Of a stretch of 64,000 nt of DNA, positions 52,205-64,000 are shown piece after piece. Numbering within the stretch: position 1 is the first letter of the stretch; every line of letters starts with the position of its first letter. The notes under the pieces were generated by a model that saw only the letters and a list, made by a program, of their open reading frames with translations, was not told the DNA's origin and made no database searches. The position numbers and the translations under genes were made by a program. The stretch is from Metopolophium dirhodum (Eukaryota > Arthropoda > Insecta > Hemiptera > Aphididae). The DNA is taken from the NCBI RefSeq assembly GCF_019925205.1, contig NC_083567.1:26970001-27034000 (forward strand), given 5' to 3'.

Positions 52205-55200
52205 AACAAAATATTATACTGTTTAAAGTGTCATAAAAAACATGAAATTAATTTTAAAAACAGTTTTAAGTTCATTGTTAAAATAAAAATAAAAATAGTA
52301 TATTATGTAATTTAAAAATAGTCAATTAAGTAGGTACATGATATCTAACCATTAATGTTATAACTTTTTTTTCCAAAAAGTTACTATTTAAATGCTTCAA
52401 ACTTCAACTGAAAGATTCAAAGATGTATATATGTTACCTATTAAGTATATAGTTAAAAAAAAACACTCATTTGTTTAGTAGGTATTATTGACTAATTATT
52501 CTCAATTGTTCGGTTTTACAAGAAACTAATCTAAGCTACTACAATAAATTATTGCTGCGATAACAATAAGGGAGTATATAATATATTACGTCTACTGAAG
52601 TATTTTATATTCGAAGTATGTAACCACTTTTAAATTTTATTGAGGTTTTTAAAAATAAACTTTATTGTATTTTTAGTTTTAGAGTTTATTTAAAATCATT
52701 TGACACAATCGTTTTTCTTATTCTCAAATCCTCATTGCAAAGAAGGTTGTAACCACATTTAGTTAAAATGAAAACATTGACTTTTGTAAATAATTTTTAT
52801 TTTACTGATATTACATTGTTTTTAACAGATAGACAACTACTTTAAACGCAGCGAGGATTTTTAGATGAAAATATTACAACGTAAACAATTAATGCAAATT
52901 GTAGTGAAATTATTGTAATGATTCAAGTTAAATAATGATGAAAAAAATATTTGATCCCTCTAAAATTTTTTTTTCCTCTAAATAATATTATAAGTACAGG
53001 TAAATTACATTGCATTAAATTTAAATATTTTAACATAACAAATTATTTAACAGTAGGTATAATGAACACTGATACACTGCAGATTCGTCTGATTCATCTT
53101 CTTAGCAATTTCCTTTCTAAGCATCAGAAATAGGAAGCTGTTTGTTGAATGTAAACTTTTATTGAACTGTTTAGACACAGTAGGGGTACCCACTTAAAAT
53201 TATTTAACTTTTCAAGTCTGTACATTAACCAACCATGCGTCTTATTGTAATTGTTGATATTTTAATATTGACAATCTACGATTTCGTGAAAATCTGTGTA
53301 ATTAAAACCAATATTGCATTGAACAAAACACTATTTGTTTTTTGTAATAATCAAAGGGTCTATATTATTGTAACCGGCGAGCACTGGGTGGACTATATGT
53401 AGAGCGGAAAAACAATAAAGGCAGGACGGGAAGTGGTATCTCCTTTCCGAAAGCTTTTAGCGTAAAATAAGCTACATCGAAAGGCACAACATTCAGCTCT
53501 AATGTCACGTCAAGGAACATTATGCACCGTACTGTATTGTTAGTGACATATTATTATGCTGCGTGCAATATAATATTGTCATCGAAGCATTTTCTTTACG
53601 ATGTGTCTTGTGTTGGAGGGATTATTTTTGATGAGTTTAGGTTCTAATCGTAACCAATGCTTTATCACTGTTCTCTAATAAGAAAAAAAGCACCTACCAC
53701 TAGAAACTTAAATTAAACTCCAGTTGGTGTGTGGCCAAATTAACCGGCATACTCGCCAAAACGTTTAAATGCATTGAACCACGAGAGTGGTTTTTTCCAC
53801 CCACCTATGCCGGATAAAAACTTTCTAGTAAACAATCGATGTTAATATGTTTCTTCGCCAGCTCAATGTGAAATGTCTAACTGCTATTTGTTTTATTTTC
53901 TTATTTTTCTTAATTCAAGTAACTCCATCTATATCAATTAAACCATACAATGTATTATATATATATACGTATATATAAAAAAAAACAAGCGGAATTGTTG
54001 AATCCGTTGTGGATTAAATTAACACAATGAAAAGTTGTAGGATGTCACCAAAGGTTTTCGAAAACGTAACCTATCAGTCATTTTCAAAAGTTTACCTCAA
54101 AAAGTTCTGATGGAAAGGGGTACAACAGTGGTACACTCACATAAAAGCCTTTATGATCTCGAAATTCCATTTACTTTAAAACTTATTTAACATAACCCAT
54201 AGTTACACAGCTGCGAAAAATACTTCACATTTTTACTCAGAGAAAAAAAAATATTGAAATACTTTAATCAACCACTTATGGAATGATAGTTATTAATAAT
54301 TTAAACTATAAGAGTTTTACAAACGTAACAAAAAAAAAAAATGAAAAAATTTTTTAAAAATGTATTCATTTAATGTACATTTAGCGGATACCTACCCAAA
54401 AAACAGACAATTTTACACAGTAAAACTCGATGAATGATTTGAGCAAAATGATTACCATACAAAAGTAGGAAACTGCAAAGCCAGATAATTGAATCACATC
54501 GCATTTGTATAACGACCGAAATAACCTAATAGGAACTGGGATCAAACTTTTGATTCAGCCACCATGGCAACGCGATTCGTAATAGGTATTAAACGTAATT
54601 AACTAATAATATATGGATGGATGTAGACATATTTTATTTAATTTAATGACTAAAACTTATGAGCACCTAATAATAAAAATAAAATTTAACAATGCTGACC
54701 ATAAATCATAATATTATCTACTAACTATCTAATTATCGATTGTTTGTATTGGACATTCATAATTAGACTGATTTAACTCCTTGAGGGTTATATTTACTGT
54801 TAATTTATGATATCTGACGTTAACTGCGTGGACTTAAAACCAATTTGTATGAAAACAAATTCCATATTATTGTACTCATATAGATTTTTTATGGAAAATT
54901 CTCCTTTTATTTCAATTCAGCTTTTCTCGGGTCATTATAGGTAATTCGTGCAGTATATTATGTTTAATATTCACGTTTGCCCAACGTTTTTATAATTTAC
55001 TGTTGCCATCAATATCCCAACACCACACTAAGTTTCAGTGACGAGAAAACCCAAGTGATATGACACGATACCTGGATCTCGTTAGGATCTTTATCAATAG
55101 ATTATAAGTGGAAACAATTAAAATTAATTATACATTTTAATATATTATAATTAATATAGGACATAGGTAGGTACTATATTCATTTTTTTTAATATCTTAT

Positions 55201-57118
55201 AAGGAATTAAAATTTAAAAGTGCTCTCGTGAGATGTAAAAGAAAATTTAGATTATATAACTTATAACCTATAGTTGAAATATATAATCTATATTTAGATA
55301 ATAATATGATTTAAGTATAAACATTATTTTCGAAAAACTCTGTAATAGATACTACCATATAAATGCTTTTCATTAAGCTATTTTTTACTGGTATATTATT
55401 ATAGAACAATATTTCAATAGAATAAAATATAATGTCTAATAAAGTACAAATGTGTAAAAATGTAAAACTCAAGTGAGTTAGTTTTATTTGGACAATAATG
55501 AATACACATACCTAACACTATTTACTGACAAATTATTATAAATGTTAACTGTTAAAATCGAACTATGCTTTTCATTAATTCATTGTTCAATATTTGTATT
55601 AGTAAAGTTATACCACAAAATAGTATGAATCGTGTTTTAATGTCAATAATCTCCGTCTGTTATCCAACTCTTATGACATCAATCTAATTGTGACATTACG
55701 TGAAAATGCAACTTGATTCCATTTGACTGTTCTTAATTGAAACTGTGTGGACTGTTGCAAGTGACGTCGAGAGCTACGTGATTTACAGAGGTGGCGATAA
55801 ATAGCCGACTGCTTAAGGATTATTTATTTAAGTGTCTTTCTGTACAAGACAGTCGAATAAAACCCATTCCCCCAAATTATCTATTTTTCTTTCAGGACCA
55901 GATTTTCGGTGTTCAACTAATACTACAATAGACTATTAGGCACCAATTTAATTTTAACAAGTTTAAAAATGTAGTAAATATTGAAATCGAAAATATTTAA
56001 AAAAAAATTGTTTTGAAAATATTTAACGTTAGTAACAAGTTATTTTTAAAAAAAACATTAACTTTTCAACTTCTAATAGATAATAAATTAAACGTAATTT
56101 AATGGTGGAAAATTCAAGTGATGTAATCACAAGGATAATATTTCTCAGAAGCAACTAAAATGTAAATTGTTTTATTAAAAATGAATTAAAAGGAATTTTG
56201 CATTTTTTTTGTTCAAATTTTCAAAATTTCAAAAAAAAATGTTTTGTTACTTAGGAACATTTATTATGTGTTATCACTAACAATTAAGATCTCTATTTTA
56301 TTAATGGTGTGGTGTACATACTTTTACATTACTGTCCAACGTTCATCAAACCGTTGAAATAAATGTAAGATAAATAGAAAATAATTAGATAAGAATAATT
56401 ATTTGTCTAGTTGTATATGCATGTTAATATGTACAACAATAAGTAATTATAAATCATAAACTAAGATATTCTAATATGTTCTTTATAACATATAATAAAT
56501 ATTAAGGAATACTTTTCTGAGTTTCCAAGATACATTTGAAATATTTTAATTTAAATTTTAGTTGGTAGTTGAGTTTTTATTGACAGTAATTGAAGAAAAA
56601 CCACAAGTTAAACCGTTTTAATGTGCGGAATCCACGAAACCAATTATTTTCGGTTAAATTAAGAAGTAGATATAGGATTCACCATTCGGCAAGGTAATTA
56701 AACAAAAAGATAAAAACACTGGGGTCGCCGTTAGGGTCGGCACCACTGGCAACAAAAAGTATTTGCGGTCTGCCAAGAAACTCTGTTCTCAAAGTTCATT
56801 TAATGTAGGGAGATATCGAAAGGGAGATGAAGAGTACAGAGATAAGGAAATATTATCACTGTATGCGCTGTTAAACGGATACGACAAAAAAAATCCATAA
56901 TGGAACACCGGTCCCTTGCAGGGAGTATAATATGTACATATTATGATATATATATATATATTGTATGCTTGTATAATATGTATATATACGGCAGAAACAT
57001 TTCATGTAACCGTTTTCCAATTATTATGATGTATACCGTCCGTTTTATTTATGTTACCAGCGATTTGTCAACACCCTTGTAACCTTGTGTGTAATAATTT
57101 CTCCGGGAACAGACCATT

Positions 57119-57301
57119 ATGGATCATCGTCCCACAGTCCACCCTCACTTCCCAATAGTTTTATACGCGATGGGCATGGGTAGTAGCAGTAGTATCGCGT
57201 ATAGTAACCCACGGAGAGCCTTTAACAATAAATCAACAGTAGTCTCCCCACTCCCCTATTCCAACGACGGTATCGTATACTTAAACTCGATACTCACCTG
57301 A
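57119..57301 (+). CDS. Possible 60-codon ORF, unrecognised
   Basis: The ORF runs ATG to TGA and starts MDHRPTVHPHFPIVLYAMGM, followed by a Gly/Ser run. The start context (CATTATGG) is fair and the composition is GC-richer than the flanks. No domain, signal peptide or membrane segment is seen. It may be chance. Confidence 0.12.
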   Translation: MDHRPTVHPHFPIVLYAMGMGSSSSIAYSNPRRAFNNKSTVVSPLPYSNDGIVYLNSILT

Positions 57302-58979
57302 GCAGAATAAAGGGTTTATCAAACCAGACGACCGCCAGTAACTATAAATAAACCCAGAGATTGTCCTCTTCGTCATGATAATATACCCCTATTGATCAAT
57401 GAAAAAAAAAATAATAATAATATAAAAGACAAGATAATAATATAACATGAGGACGTGAAATACTATTAGGTTCTCGTTGTCCTGCAAACACTCAATACGT
57501 TCATATAATTGTATACCTACATATACTAATAAAATTGTCTAGGAAATATTATTTTGTTTATTTTTTTTTTTGAATCAACAATATAATAATATGAATGTTG
57601 GTATACGGAAAATAGAATTATTAAAGGTTGAAGTAGATAGTTGGTTCTTCAATCATATTATATACGGTTCATCGTTTCATTGCACCGATACAATTATTAA
57701 CTGTTTCAAAATAATTATTATACAATTTTAACTTTCTGTTAGAATTAAACGGTTGTGACAGTAACACATTATTTTATTTACAAAATTACAAAATTCTTGA
57801 TTTAGAACACACACTTGCTAATATTAATATGTCTAGTTTCCAAGCATGCATTTTTTGTATATACATATACCTATCAGGCTATCCATTTTTCATATACCAT
57901 AGGTATGCATTTATACTTTCGTGTATAACGTATAATAAATATAAAAAAAAATCAAACTGTAGTATTTCTTTTTTTGTAAGTTTTAAATGGAATATTTAAT
58001 AACAATTAACAATAATAGTAAAGAAATTCCAATATTACCAATCTGAAATACTTGTTCACGTGTAAGTTAGGTGAACGTACGCTGTGTATTTATGTATTTA
58101 CTTATTATTTACAAACTTCCTAAAATAAAAACAAAACAATTTAATACAACGCAGAATAATGTGAAATAAATATTGATTATAAATATAATATATCGAATTT
58201 TTAATGAGCAAGTCATATAGCGTTGTTTAAAACCTGTAATAACCTGTAAAAACGCACAACCACGTGAAATTTTCAATATCTTAGATTCTTAGATATTTAA
58301 GTACTCAGATTTTTAATGAATTACTAAAACTGTATTTTGATATTAATTCGTGTATTTAAATTCAAATTATATTCTATTTTTCTATTATAATTTACAATTT
58401 TATCATGGAGTTATAGTAACACAAATCAATTTTAATTAATTTCCCCCTAAAACGTTTAAGAAAATAAATTATTTTTACGTAGTAAAAGAATTTGACATTG
58501 CAATTTTAAATTATAAGCAAATATGTAATAGCTCACTACGCGGAATCTTATAAAAAAAGTTAGATTTCAGAGTTTAAAAGTTTATTTCCATAGTTTAATA
58601 AATTAAATGAACTCGGCCTCCATTTAGTTGAGTCATTAAATAAGAGATAAAAAAAAAATAACTGATAAACTTCGCGGTACAAAATAATATAATATATAGA
58701 TCTTAAATCCTATATCTGTAAAATGTTTGGTATATAACAGGCACTCATTTCAGTCACAAATTTTCTAAGACTTATAATTTTTATAATAAGTGACAATGTT
58801 ACCAACCTATATAATTTAGTACAGATCTCACTCAGTAGTCGAAATAATAATAAAATATTGGTACTATATATGTACCTATAAACAAACAGAGCGTAAAATT
58901 TTCCGAAATCTATTATAAATATTTTTTGAATATAATATGACCATAAGTTTTAGTTTGTAGTCAACAACACTCAACAACA

Positions 58980-59102
58980 ATGGCCACGTTCGATTTTCCA
59001 GCGAACCGTTCGACTGCAGCGAAAGAAATGTTTCCAGACATAAAAATTATTATCGATTATTTTTCAACCTTTTTCGTAAACGACTGCAATCCTTACATCT
59101 AA
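58980..59102 (+). CDS. Candidate small protein, 40 codons, strong start context
   Basis: The ORF runs from ATG to TAA. The product is MATFDFPANRSTAAKEMFPD followed by IKIIIDYFSTFFVNDCNPYI. The start context CAACAATGG is close to the insect optimum (AA at -3/-2, G at +4). The codons are balanced, unlike the AT-only runs around it. A pyrimidine-poor but usable acceptor (TTAGTTTGTAG) lies just before TCAACAACACTCAACAACA, which would make the ORF the coding start of a spliced transcript. There is no signal peptide; the second half is hydrophobic and amphipathic with one Cys. I do not recognise a family. A 71-codon basic ORF (59162-59377) follows 60 bases downstream and could be a second exon or unrelated. 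Confidence 0.35.
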   Translation: MATFDFPANRSTAAKEMFPDIKIIIDYFSTFFVNDCNPYI

Positions 59103-59865
59103 GTAAAAAGTATTAAGAAAGCAAAAAGTAAACACCATTATCGTCTACGTGTCAAGAATGGATGATAAAAATAATAAAAATATTAAAAATTATAATAATT
59201 TGCACGTTTAAAAAATATACAAAACGCAAGACTGTCGATTGTCGACGACAAAAAAAAATTTGGTGTACGCGATCTGTTATACCGGCGGACGCCTATAACC
59301 TACATAGGTGTGTAATATGGATTATGGACTCAAGAAAAATTCGAACGATTATTCAAAAACTAAATAAACGTTGTTGAACTCGTTGAACCGACACGATCGA
59401 TCAAATCGCATTACCACACATACGCGCGTATAGTGCCTATCATGATACTGCCTACTAACTGGACATTGATATCAAATCTAAATGTTACGCACCGCTGTGT
59501 TAACAATAATACTTTTTATTTTTTGATATTATACATTGCGCTAACCTTCGCCAGGTCGCCCGATCCATTGTTGTAGATTTAAACTGCAAAAATAGACGCG
59601 AAGGACAAACATATGACGACACTATATGTATATTACTATAGGTGCATTTTTATTATGAATAGGTTGTAGGTACATAATACGACACCCGTAAAACGCGCAC
59701 TGCGCGTGACCGTGAAATCAAGAAAATCCTATAATATTCACCTGCACAGAGACGATCACAGTAAAACATATTGTGTCCAGTGACCTATGCTGCGGGCGTA
59801 CGGTTTTTGCACAAGGAGTTCAATATATAGCTGACAAATTCGATGTAATTAAAAGGGAAATTATA

Positions 59866-59995
59866 TTAGTGATGTAATAAGGTCCATGTACCCATATATC
59901 GGTCTATACCCACATCGATATCGTATCGTGAAAGGGAATATCAACCGATATATTGATATCGAATATTATACCAATGTCATAATATCGAAATTAAT
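59866..59995. repeat. ATATCGAT-rich block
   Basis: Repeated ATCGATATCG/ATATCGA/GATATATTGATATCG units occur within about 130 bp, after TAGTGATGTAA. It is probably a degenerate fragment of a dispersed element. The TATCGATA-like core resembles a DRE site, but the repetition suggests mutational origin rather than regulation. Confidence 0.45.
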
Positions 59996-60328
59996 ATAAT
60001 TGTTGTGAGGATTTACAATCATATAGCAAAAAAAATGTATCCATAATATATTATTTTAATAATATTATACATAATATATACACAATAAAAAATAAAATAA
60101 AATAAAAACATTATTATAATACATACGAAATGCAGATAAATAATATAATAAAAAATCTACGGACAACGAATTTAAGATCGTCGAACTATGACAAATAAAA
60201 AATCATTTTGTGTATAATATAATATGTATATTAATGTAATAATATATAGGTAAAATATTATACTATACACTGAACACCGCGGTAGGTAGTACTCTAGCAT
60301 ACTGCATACCTACTCGCTTATTTAATAC

Positions 60329-60790
60329 TAGCAGACACGGCAATGCATCGCTAGGTTTTTGTGATTATGCGAGCCCTACTTGTGGTGGTGCGTAGGTACG
60401 TATAAGTCAACTCTAAAGTATATCAAAAAATTGGCCCACAGAAACCGTGGCACGAACTCGATACATTATGTACTAAAATACACGGGCTTTTCGCATTATT
60501 AATAATAATTATTATTATTAAAACTTAATAAAACCAATAGCAACCATTTATAAACAAAAAATAATAATAATCTCAAAATCCATGTTTGAATACTTCCCCG
60601 AGTTAGACCTCTCATTTCCCTATTTACGCGACAAAATGTAGCCTATCTTCTTCCCTGTGATATAACCTATCTTTGTGCCAAATTTCATCGCAATCGGGTG
60701 AACGGTTTAGGAATACATAAAGGACACAGTCAGTCCCAAACATTTTTTGTCTTATGTATGTATATATTATATACATATATATATACAGAG
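60329..60790 (+). mobile_element. Dispersed element with conserved TTTCATCGCAATCGG 3' block
   Basis: It begins TAGCAGACACGGCAATGCAT, followed by CGCTAGGTTTTTGTGATTA. It contains ACCAATAGCAACCATTTATA, shared with the element at 8365-9108, and near the end TTTCATCGCAATCGGGTGAA, then CGGTTTAGGAATACATAAAG. The terminal region is rich in TATATA. This arrangement is common in non-autonomous insect elements whose 3' ends derive from RTE-like LINEs or Helentrons. It has no coding capacity. The same type as the 8.4-9.1 kb copy is likely. Confidence 0.6.
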
Positions 60791-62717
60791 GCGTTCTCAG
60801 GATATTTCAATAGAGGGAGATGAAAATAATGGTTACAAATTAAGCCGTAAGGGTTTTGCCTCACAACTCCCATATATTATAATAATGAATATTAAAATAA
60901 TGATAGTTTATAATATGAAATAATCAATTCAAGTCATTTTTATTGTACTTTTTATTCAAACTATAAAACAATGTTATGAATCAGTTTAAATTATTTATTT
61001 TATTTTATTTGTGTATACTGTTATCTGTCTCTTATCATATATACTTATTATGTCATGCAATATAGATTGTATATTTCGAATTAAAATAAAAAAAAAAATT
61101 ATTTATTTTATCACTGCGTTGTTATCATTGTGTATCTTACCTATACAATTTTTCTGACGCTAGGAATGGGTATAGTTGACGGTGTGATCAGTGTTGAGTT
61201 TACAAAAATACAGTACAAATCAATTGTAAAACGAATTGCCTGTTATATGTTATCCTTATCAATGAAGAATTATAATATTGTTTATGGCTGTGGAATCAAT
61301 AATCACGATAAAAAAAATACCAAAAAAAAAAAATAAATAATAGGTACGTATTACTTCATGTAATTATTATAGCCGTAGGTATATGTATAGGAAGACGACG
61401 AGTTAGGTACTATTAGGTATGTGTTTAATTTAAATAATTTAATAATCATATATTCAAATTGCAATATTAGGTATTTAGGTATTTACATACCACATTATTT
61501 TAAAAATATCTTTTCAATTTTATTTTTTACCAATAAAATAAATATAATCATCATAATCATTAGAAAAAAATTAATAATATACACTTAGGTAATCAAGCAC
61601 TTATATTATGGGAAGAAAATTGTTTAGTTTAATTTTTTAGAAGAGTTTCTTAAAGTTTTCTATTTTCGACGTTTAAATTAAAATTATAATATTAATAAAT
61701 TACTTTCTTATCTATTTTTATTAAAACAGTGGCAAATATTAGGTAGGACCTGGTACCTATACTATAAAAAATAAACTAAAACTGATAAGAGATTTGTTAA
61801 AATCTGTTATAAATGTATTATTTATAAGTATTAAAGTTCAGATTTTAAAAATGTCGATGAATAAATGAAAATAATTAATTTCAGATACAATATACTACCT
61901 ATATTGTTCAGCAAATGGCATCGGTACTAGTGTAAGTTGTACTGGTATACTTGCTGAGTACTATAAAAATATTTTTGTTTTAAAATGAAAAATGTAAACT
62001 CATAAAATATTTTTAATTGTTTCAAAAAAAACATTCTTAGATTTTTTTAAAAATTAAAATGTGGTATAATATTTATTATTTGATACTGTATTATTATTTA
62101 TACAATATTTTTGTCAGTAATAACAAAATGCTGTTCATTATTTTTTTATTTTCATGGAAGTAAATTATTTGTTTTAAATTCTGAATGAAACGATGACTGT
62201 ATCGGTTTTACAATGTGTATTTTTATCTGACGTCACCTTTTGGAGCAGTAAATGTTTTAATGTTTAATTTTGGCTATATTATAAGATGATGATATTATGC
62301 ATAAAAACTATTTTCGATACCGTATCATCGCGGAAATCACAAAGTTTTTAGCGGGCTGAATTTTGAACGACAAAACGATATAATTAAATTGGCATCACTT
62401 AGCGCGATGACTTACCACGATGACTTATTTCAAACAATTTGTCATAATAATTATTTATAATTATTACCATGTTATAACTTAAAAGTCCAAATGTTTTCAT
62501 TTATTTTAATTCCACTGGTTGTCAGTTAGATGATTTATAATATCGAATCTAATGTTTTTGATACTTACAGGTACTTAATGTATTTATTTAATTAATTATG
62601 CTTGAAAATCGTTTTCAACATTTTTATTTTCATAATACGCCAAGATAATAGCATGCGAGATCCAAGTTCTAAAAACGACAAAACTTCACTTGACGAATGA
62701 TTTCGTAATAATTTACT

Positions 62718-62981
62718 GTGATAATATCCAATACAATAATAATATTGCGCGCTATAGCTGCTATCGTAGCGGCCATCGTATTAGGAGTACTAATGTCTAA
62801 TACAATATCATACACTCCTGGTACCAGCGTCCGTGTTTTATGCCGTAAGAGTCACTTTCCGTGCACGGACAAAAATATTATTGGTTGCTATAAAAAAATG
62901 TGTTTGGCTGTGATTGGAAAGCAATCTACTGGATTTATGAGATGTACATCATATTTTATTGCTTACCGCTATCTACTATAA
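62718..62981 (+). pseudogene. Cysteine-rich secreted-peptide-like ORF lacking an ATG start
   Basis: The frame opens after a stop at 62709. It has no ATG before 62792, yet the first part, from a GTG at 62718, is an excellent signal-peptide core (IIILRAIAAIVAAIVLGVL). The mature-like part is Cys-rich: C-x6-C-x7-C-x4-C-x13-C, with pieces VRVLCRKSHFPC, IIGCYKKMC and GFMRC, ending in TAA at 62979. There is no AG acceptor between the upstream stop and the hydrophobic core, so an upstream exon cannot easily supply the start. Either the ATG was lost (pseudogene), a near-cognate start is used, or the ORF is chance. The codons are GC-richer than the surroundings, which favours a real or once-real gene. 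The family is not recognised. Confidence 0.35.
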
Positions 62982-63193
62982 TAATATAGAAAATCAATAC
63001 AAAGCATACAAACTACCTATTCATTATTCATAATATAATTTAAAATAGTTTATAATTTAATATTAAAATATTATTGTATTTACTCGAAAATCCATTTACA
63101 GTAATAATATTACTAGAATAAAACTATTTTAGTATTTTTCCACCATTCGGTCAAAACGTAATAATATTTTAATCAATTATATTTATTTTATTG

Positions 63194-63402
63194 TTTTTTT
63201 TTTTTTTATTAATTAACCCGCGGCAACTTACGCCATTGGGTGGTTTTTACTGTGTGGGAGAGTACTGTAAGTTTAAACACGGGTGGGGGATGGCGGCACT
63301 TCTCTCCGGACACCGTGACTCGCCCGAAGAAAAATGCCACCCGCGGCCGGCATCGAACCGGCGCTAGTGTGCGTCGCAACCGACTCGGCCACTCCGTCCC
63401 CC
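63194..63402 (-). mobile_element. tRNA-derived SINE with intact A and B boxes
   Basis: On the minus strand the element starts GGGGGACGGAG, then the A box TGGCCGAGTCGG (63391-63380) and the B box GGTTCGATGCC (63359-63349). The head is of the tRNA-Ser/Leu type. The core GGTGGCATTTTT...GAGTCACGGTGTCCGGAGAG...GTGCCGCCATCCCCCACCCG matches the SINE at 39387-39635. The 3' part then differs (GGCGTAAGTTGCCGCGGG) and ends in a 14-base A tail. The internal pol III promoter looks intact. No clear target-site duplication was found. The plus-strand 66-codon ORF across it is a shadow. Confidence 0.88.
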
Positions 63403-64000
63403 AGTATATTAATTATTATAATATAATAATAGTTTTATAGTGGTTTGATACACTATTATAATAATTATTATTATACATTATTATACATTATGCTTTGATA
63501 CATTATTAATCGTACAAATCGGTAAATATCTAGTACACGGATAATGTCTTGTCTATTTTTTCTGTTTTCAAGATACATTTCAGATGATAATTTATGTACC
63601 TTGTCATCAAATATTTTTCAATATTTAAAAAAAAAATGTAAAACTTTGATGGATTACCTGTCCTTTTTATTTAATTGTACCGTCAGAAGAAACAGGCTTA
63701 CGGCTGTGGTAAACCTTTGTTTTAGTAGCCTTCGATTTATTTGATTTATTTGATGTTTTCCAATAACAACGTTTAAAATCAATTTTTAGTACCAGGAATT
63801 CATAAGCCATACCTCGTTGATAACGGTAATGCACATCACATAATAATTAATATTCGATGAAATGAACCTACAATTTATTTATAAAATAATAAACTAGAAT
63901 TTAATATACTATTATAATTACTATAATAGACGTGAATACTAATGATAAGGAAAACAATTTAGTTCAGCCGCCACAATATTGAGAAACGTCCCGAAAAAAA

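Larger units (their letters stand above)
47950..64000. other. Upstream flank of CARP, no recognised gene
   Basis: AT-rich DNA holding the repeats, MITE, SINEs and small ORFs listed separately. Mixed-composition islands occur at about 53.38-53.53, 53.73-53.83, 54.03-54.16, 56.64-56.9 and 57.1-57.35 kb. No multi-exon gene with a recognisable domain was found on either strand. Upstream exons or enhancers of CARP could lie here. Confidence 0.7.

Noticed and set aside
63240..63440. 66-codon plus-strand ORF
   Set aside because: It is the antisense reading of the tRNA-derived SINE.

Overview
The window looks like a piece of an aphid (Hemiptera: Aphididae) nuclear genome. The DNA is very AT-rich with local CpG-rich islands. 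TAGGTA/TACCTA motifs and ATTATAATATT-type simple sequence are scattered throughout, and several dispersed repeats resemble families I associate with aphid genomes. The one confidently readable gene is an insect carbonic anhydrase-related protein. The organism call is an inference; no marker gene fixes the species.

The main content is the 5' part of one long-intron gene on the minus strand, a CA10/CA11-type carbonic anhydrase-related protein (CARP). Four coding exons can be read with consistent splice phases: 47165-47077 (start codon and signal peptide), 25565-25518, 3777-3641 and 2978-2787. Together they encode residues 1-148. The rest of the carbonic-anhydrase domain lies left of base 1. The first of the three zinc-binding histidines is replaced by tyrosine, as expected for a secreted, non-catalytic CARP. 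A candidate non-coding first exon and start site lie at about 47949-47707. Two introns of about 21.5 kb each make up most of the window.

Region by region: 1-2786 is the next intron, cut by the window edge. 2787-3777 holds two exons and a short intron. 3778-25517 is a large intron with a repeat pair, a dispersed element with a TATATA-rich end, a Harbinger-like MITE, a LINE 3' relic and a CpG-richer island at 12.4-13.3 kb that may hide small exons. 25566-47076 is a second large intron with CpG-rich islands (26.2-27.1, 29.4-30.4, 31.2-31.5 and 34.8-35.3 kb), a compound TTA/TCG microsatellite, a tRNA-derived SINE with a target-site duplication, and a dispersed repeat. 47950-64000 is upstream flanking DNA with another dispersed repeat, a hAT-like MITE, a truncated SINE with a perfect 11-bp target-site duplication, a full-headed tRNA-derived SINE, and two small ORFs worth attention: a 40-codon ORF with a good start context at 58980, and a signal-peptide-like cysteine-rich ORF without ATG at 62718.

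No prokaryotic features, CRISPR array, rRNA or functional tRNA gene were seen. I found no obvious new multi-gene system. The most promising unexplained items are the two small ORFs, the SINE core shared by copies with different tails, and the possible nested exons at 12.4-13.3 kb.
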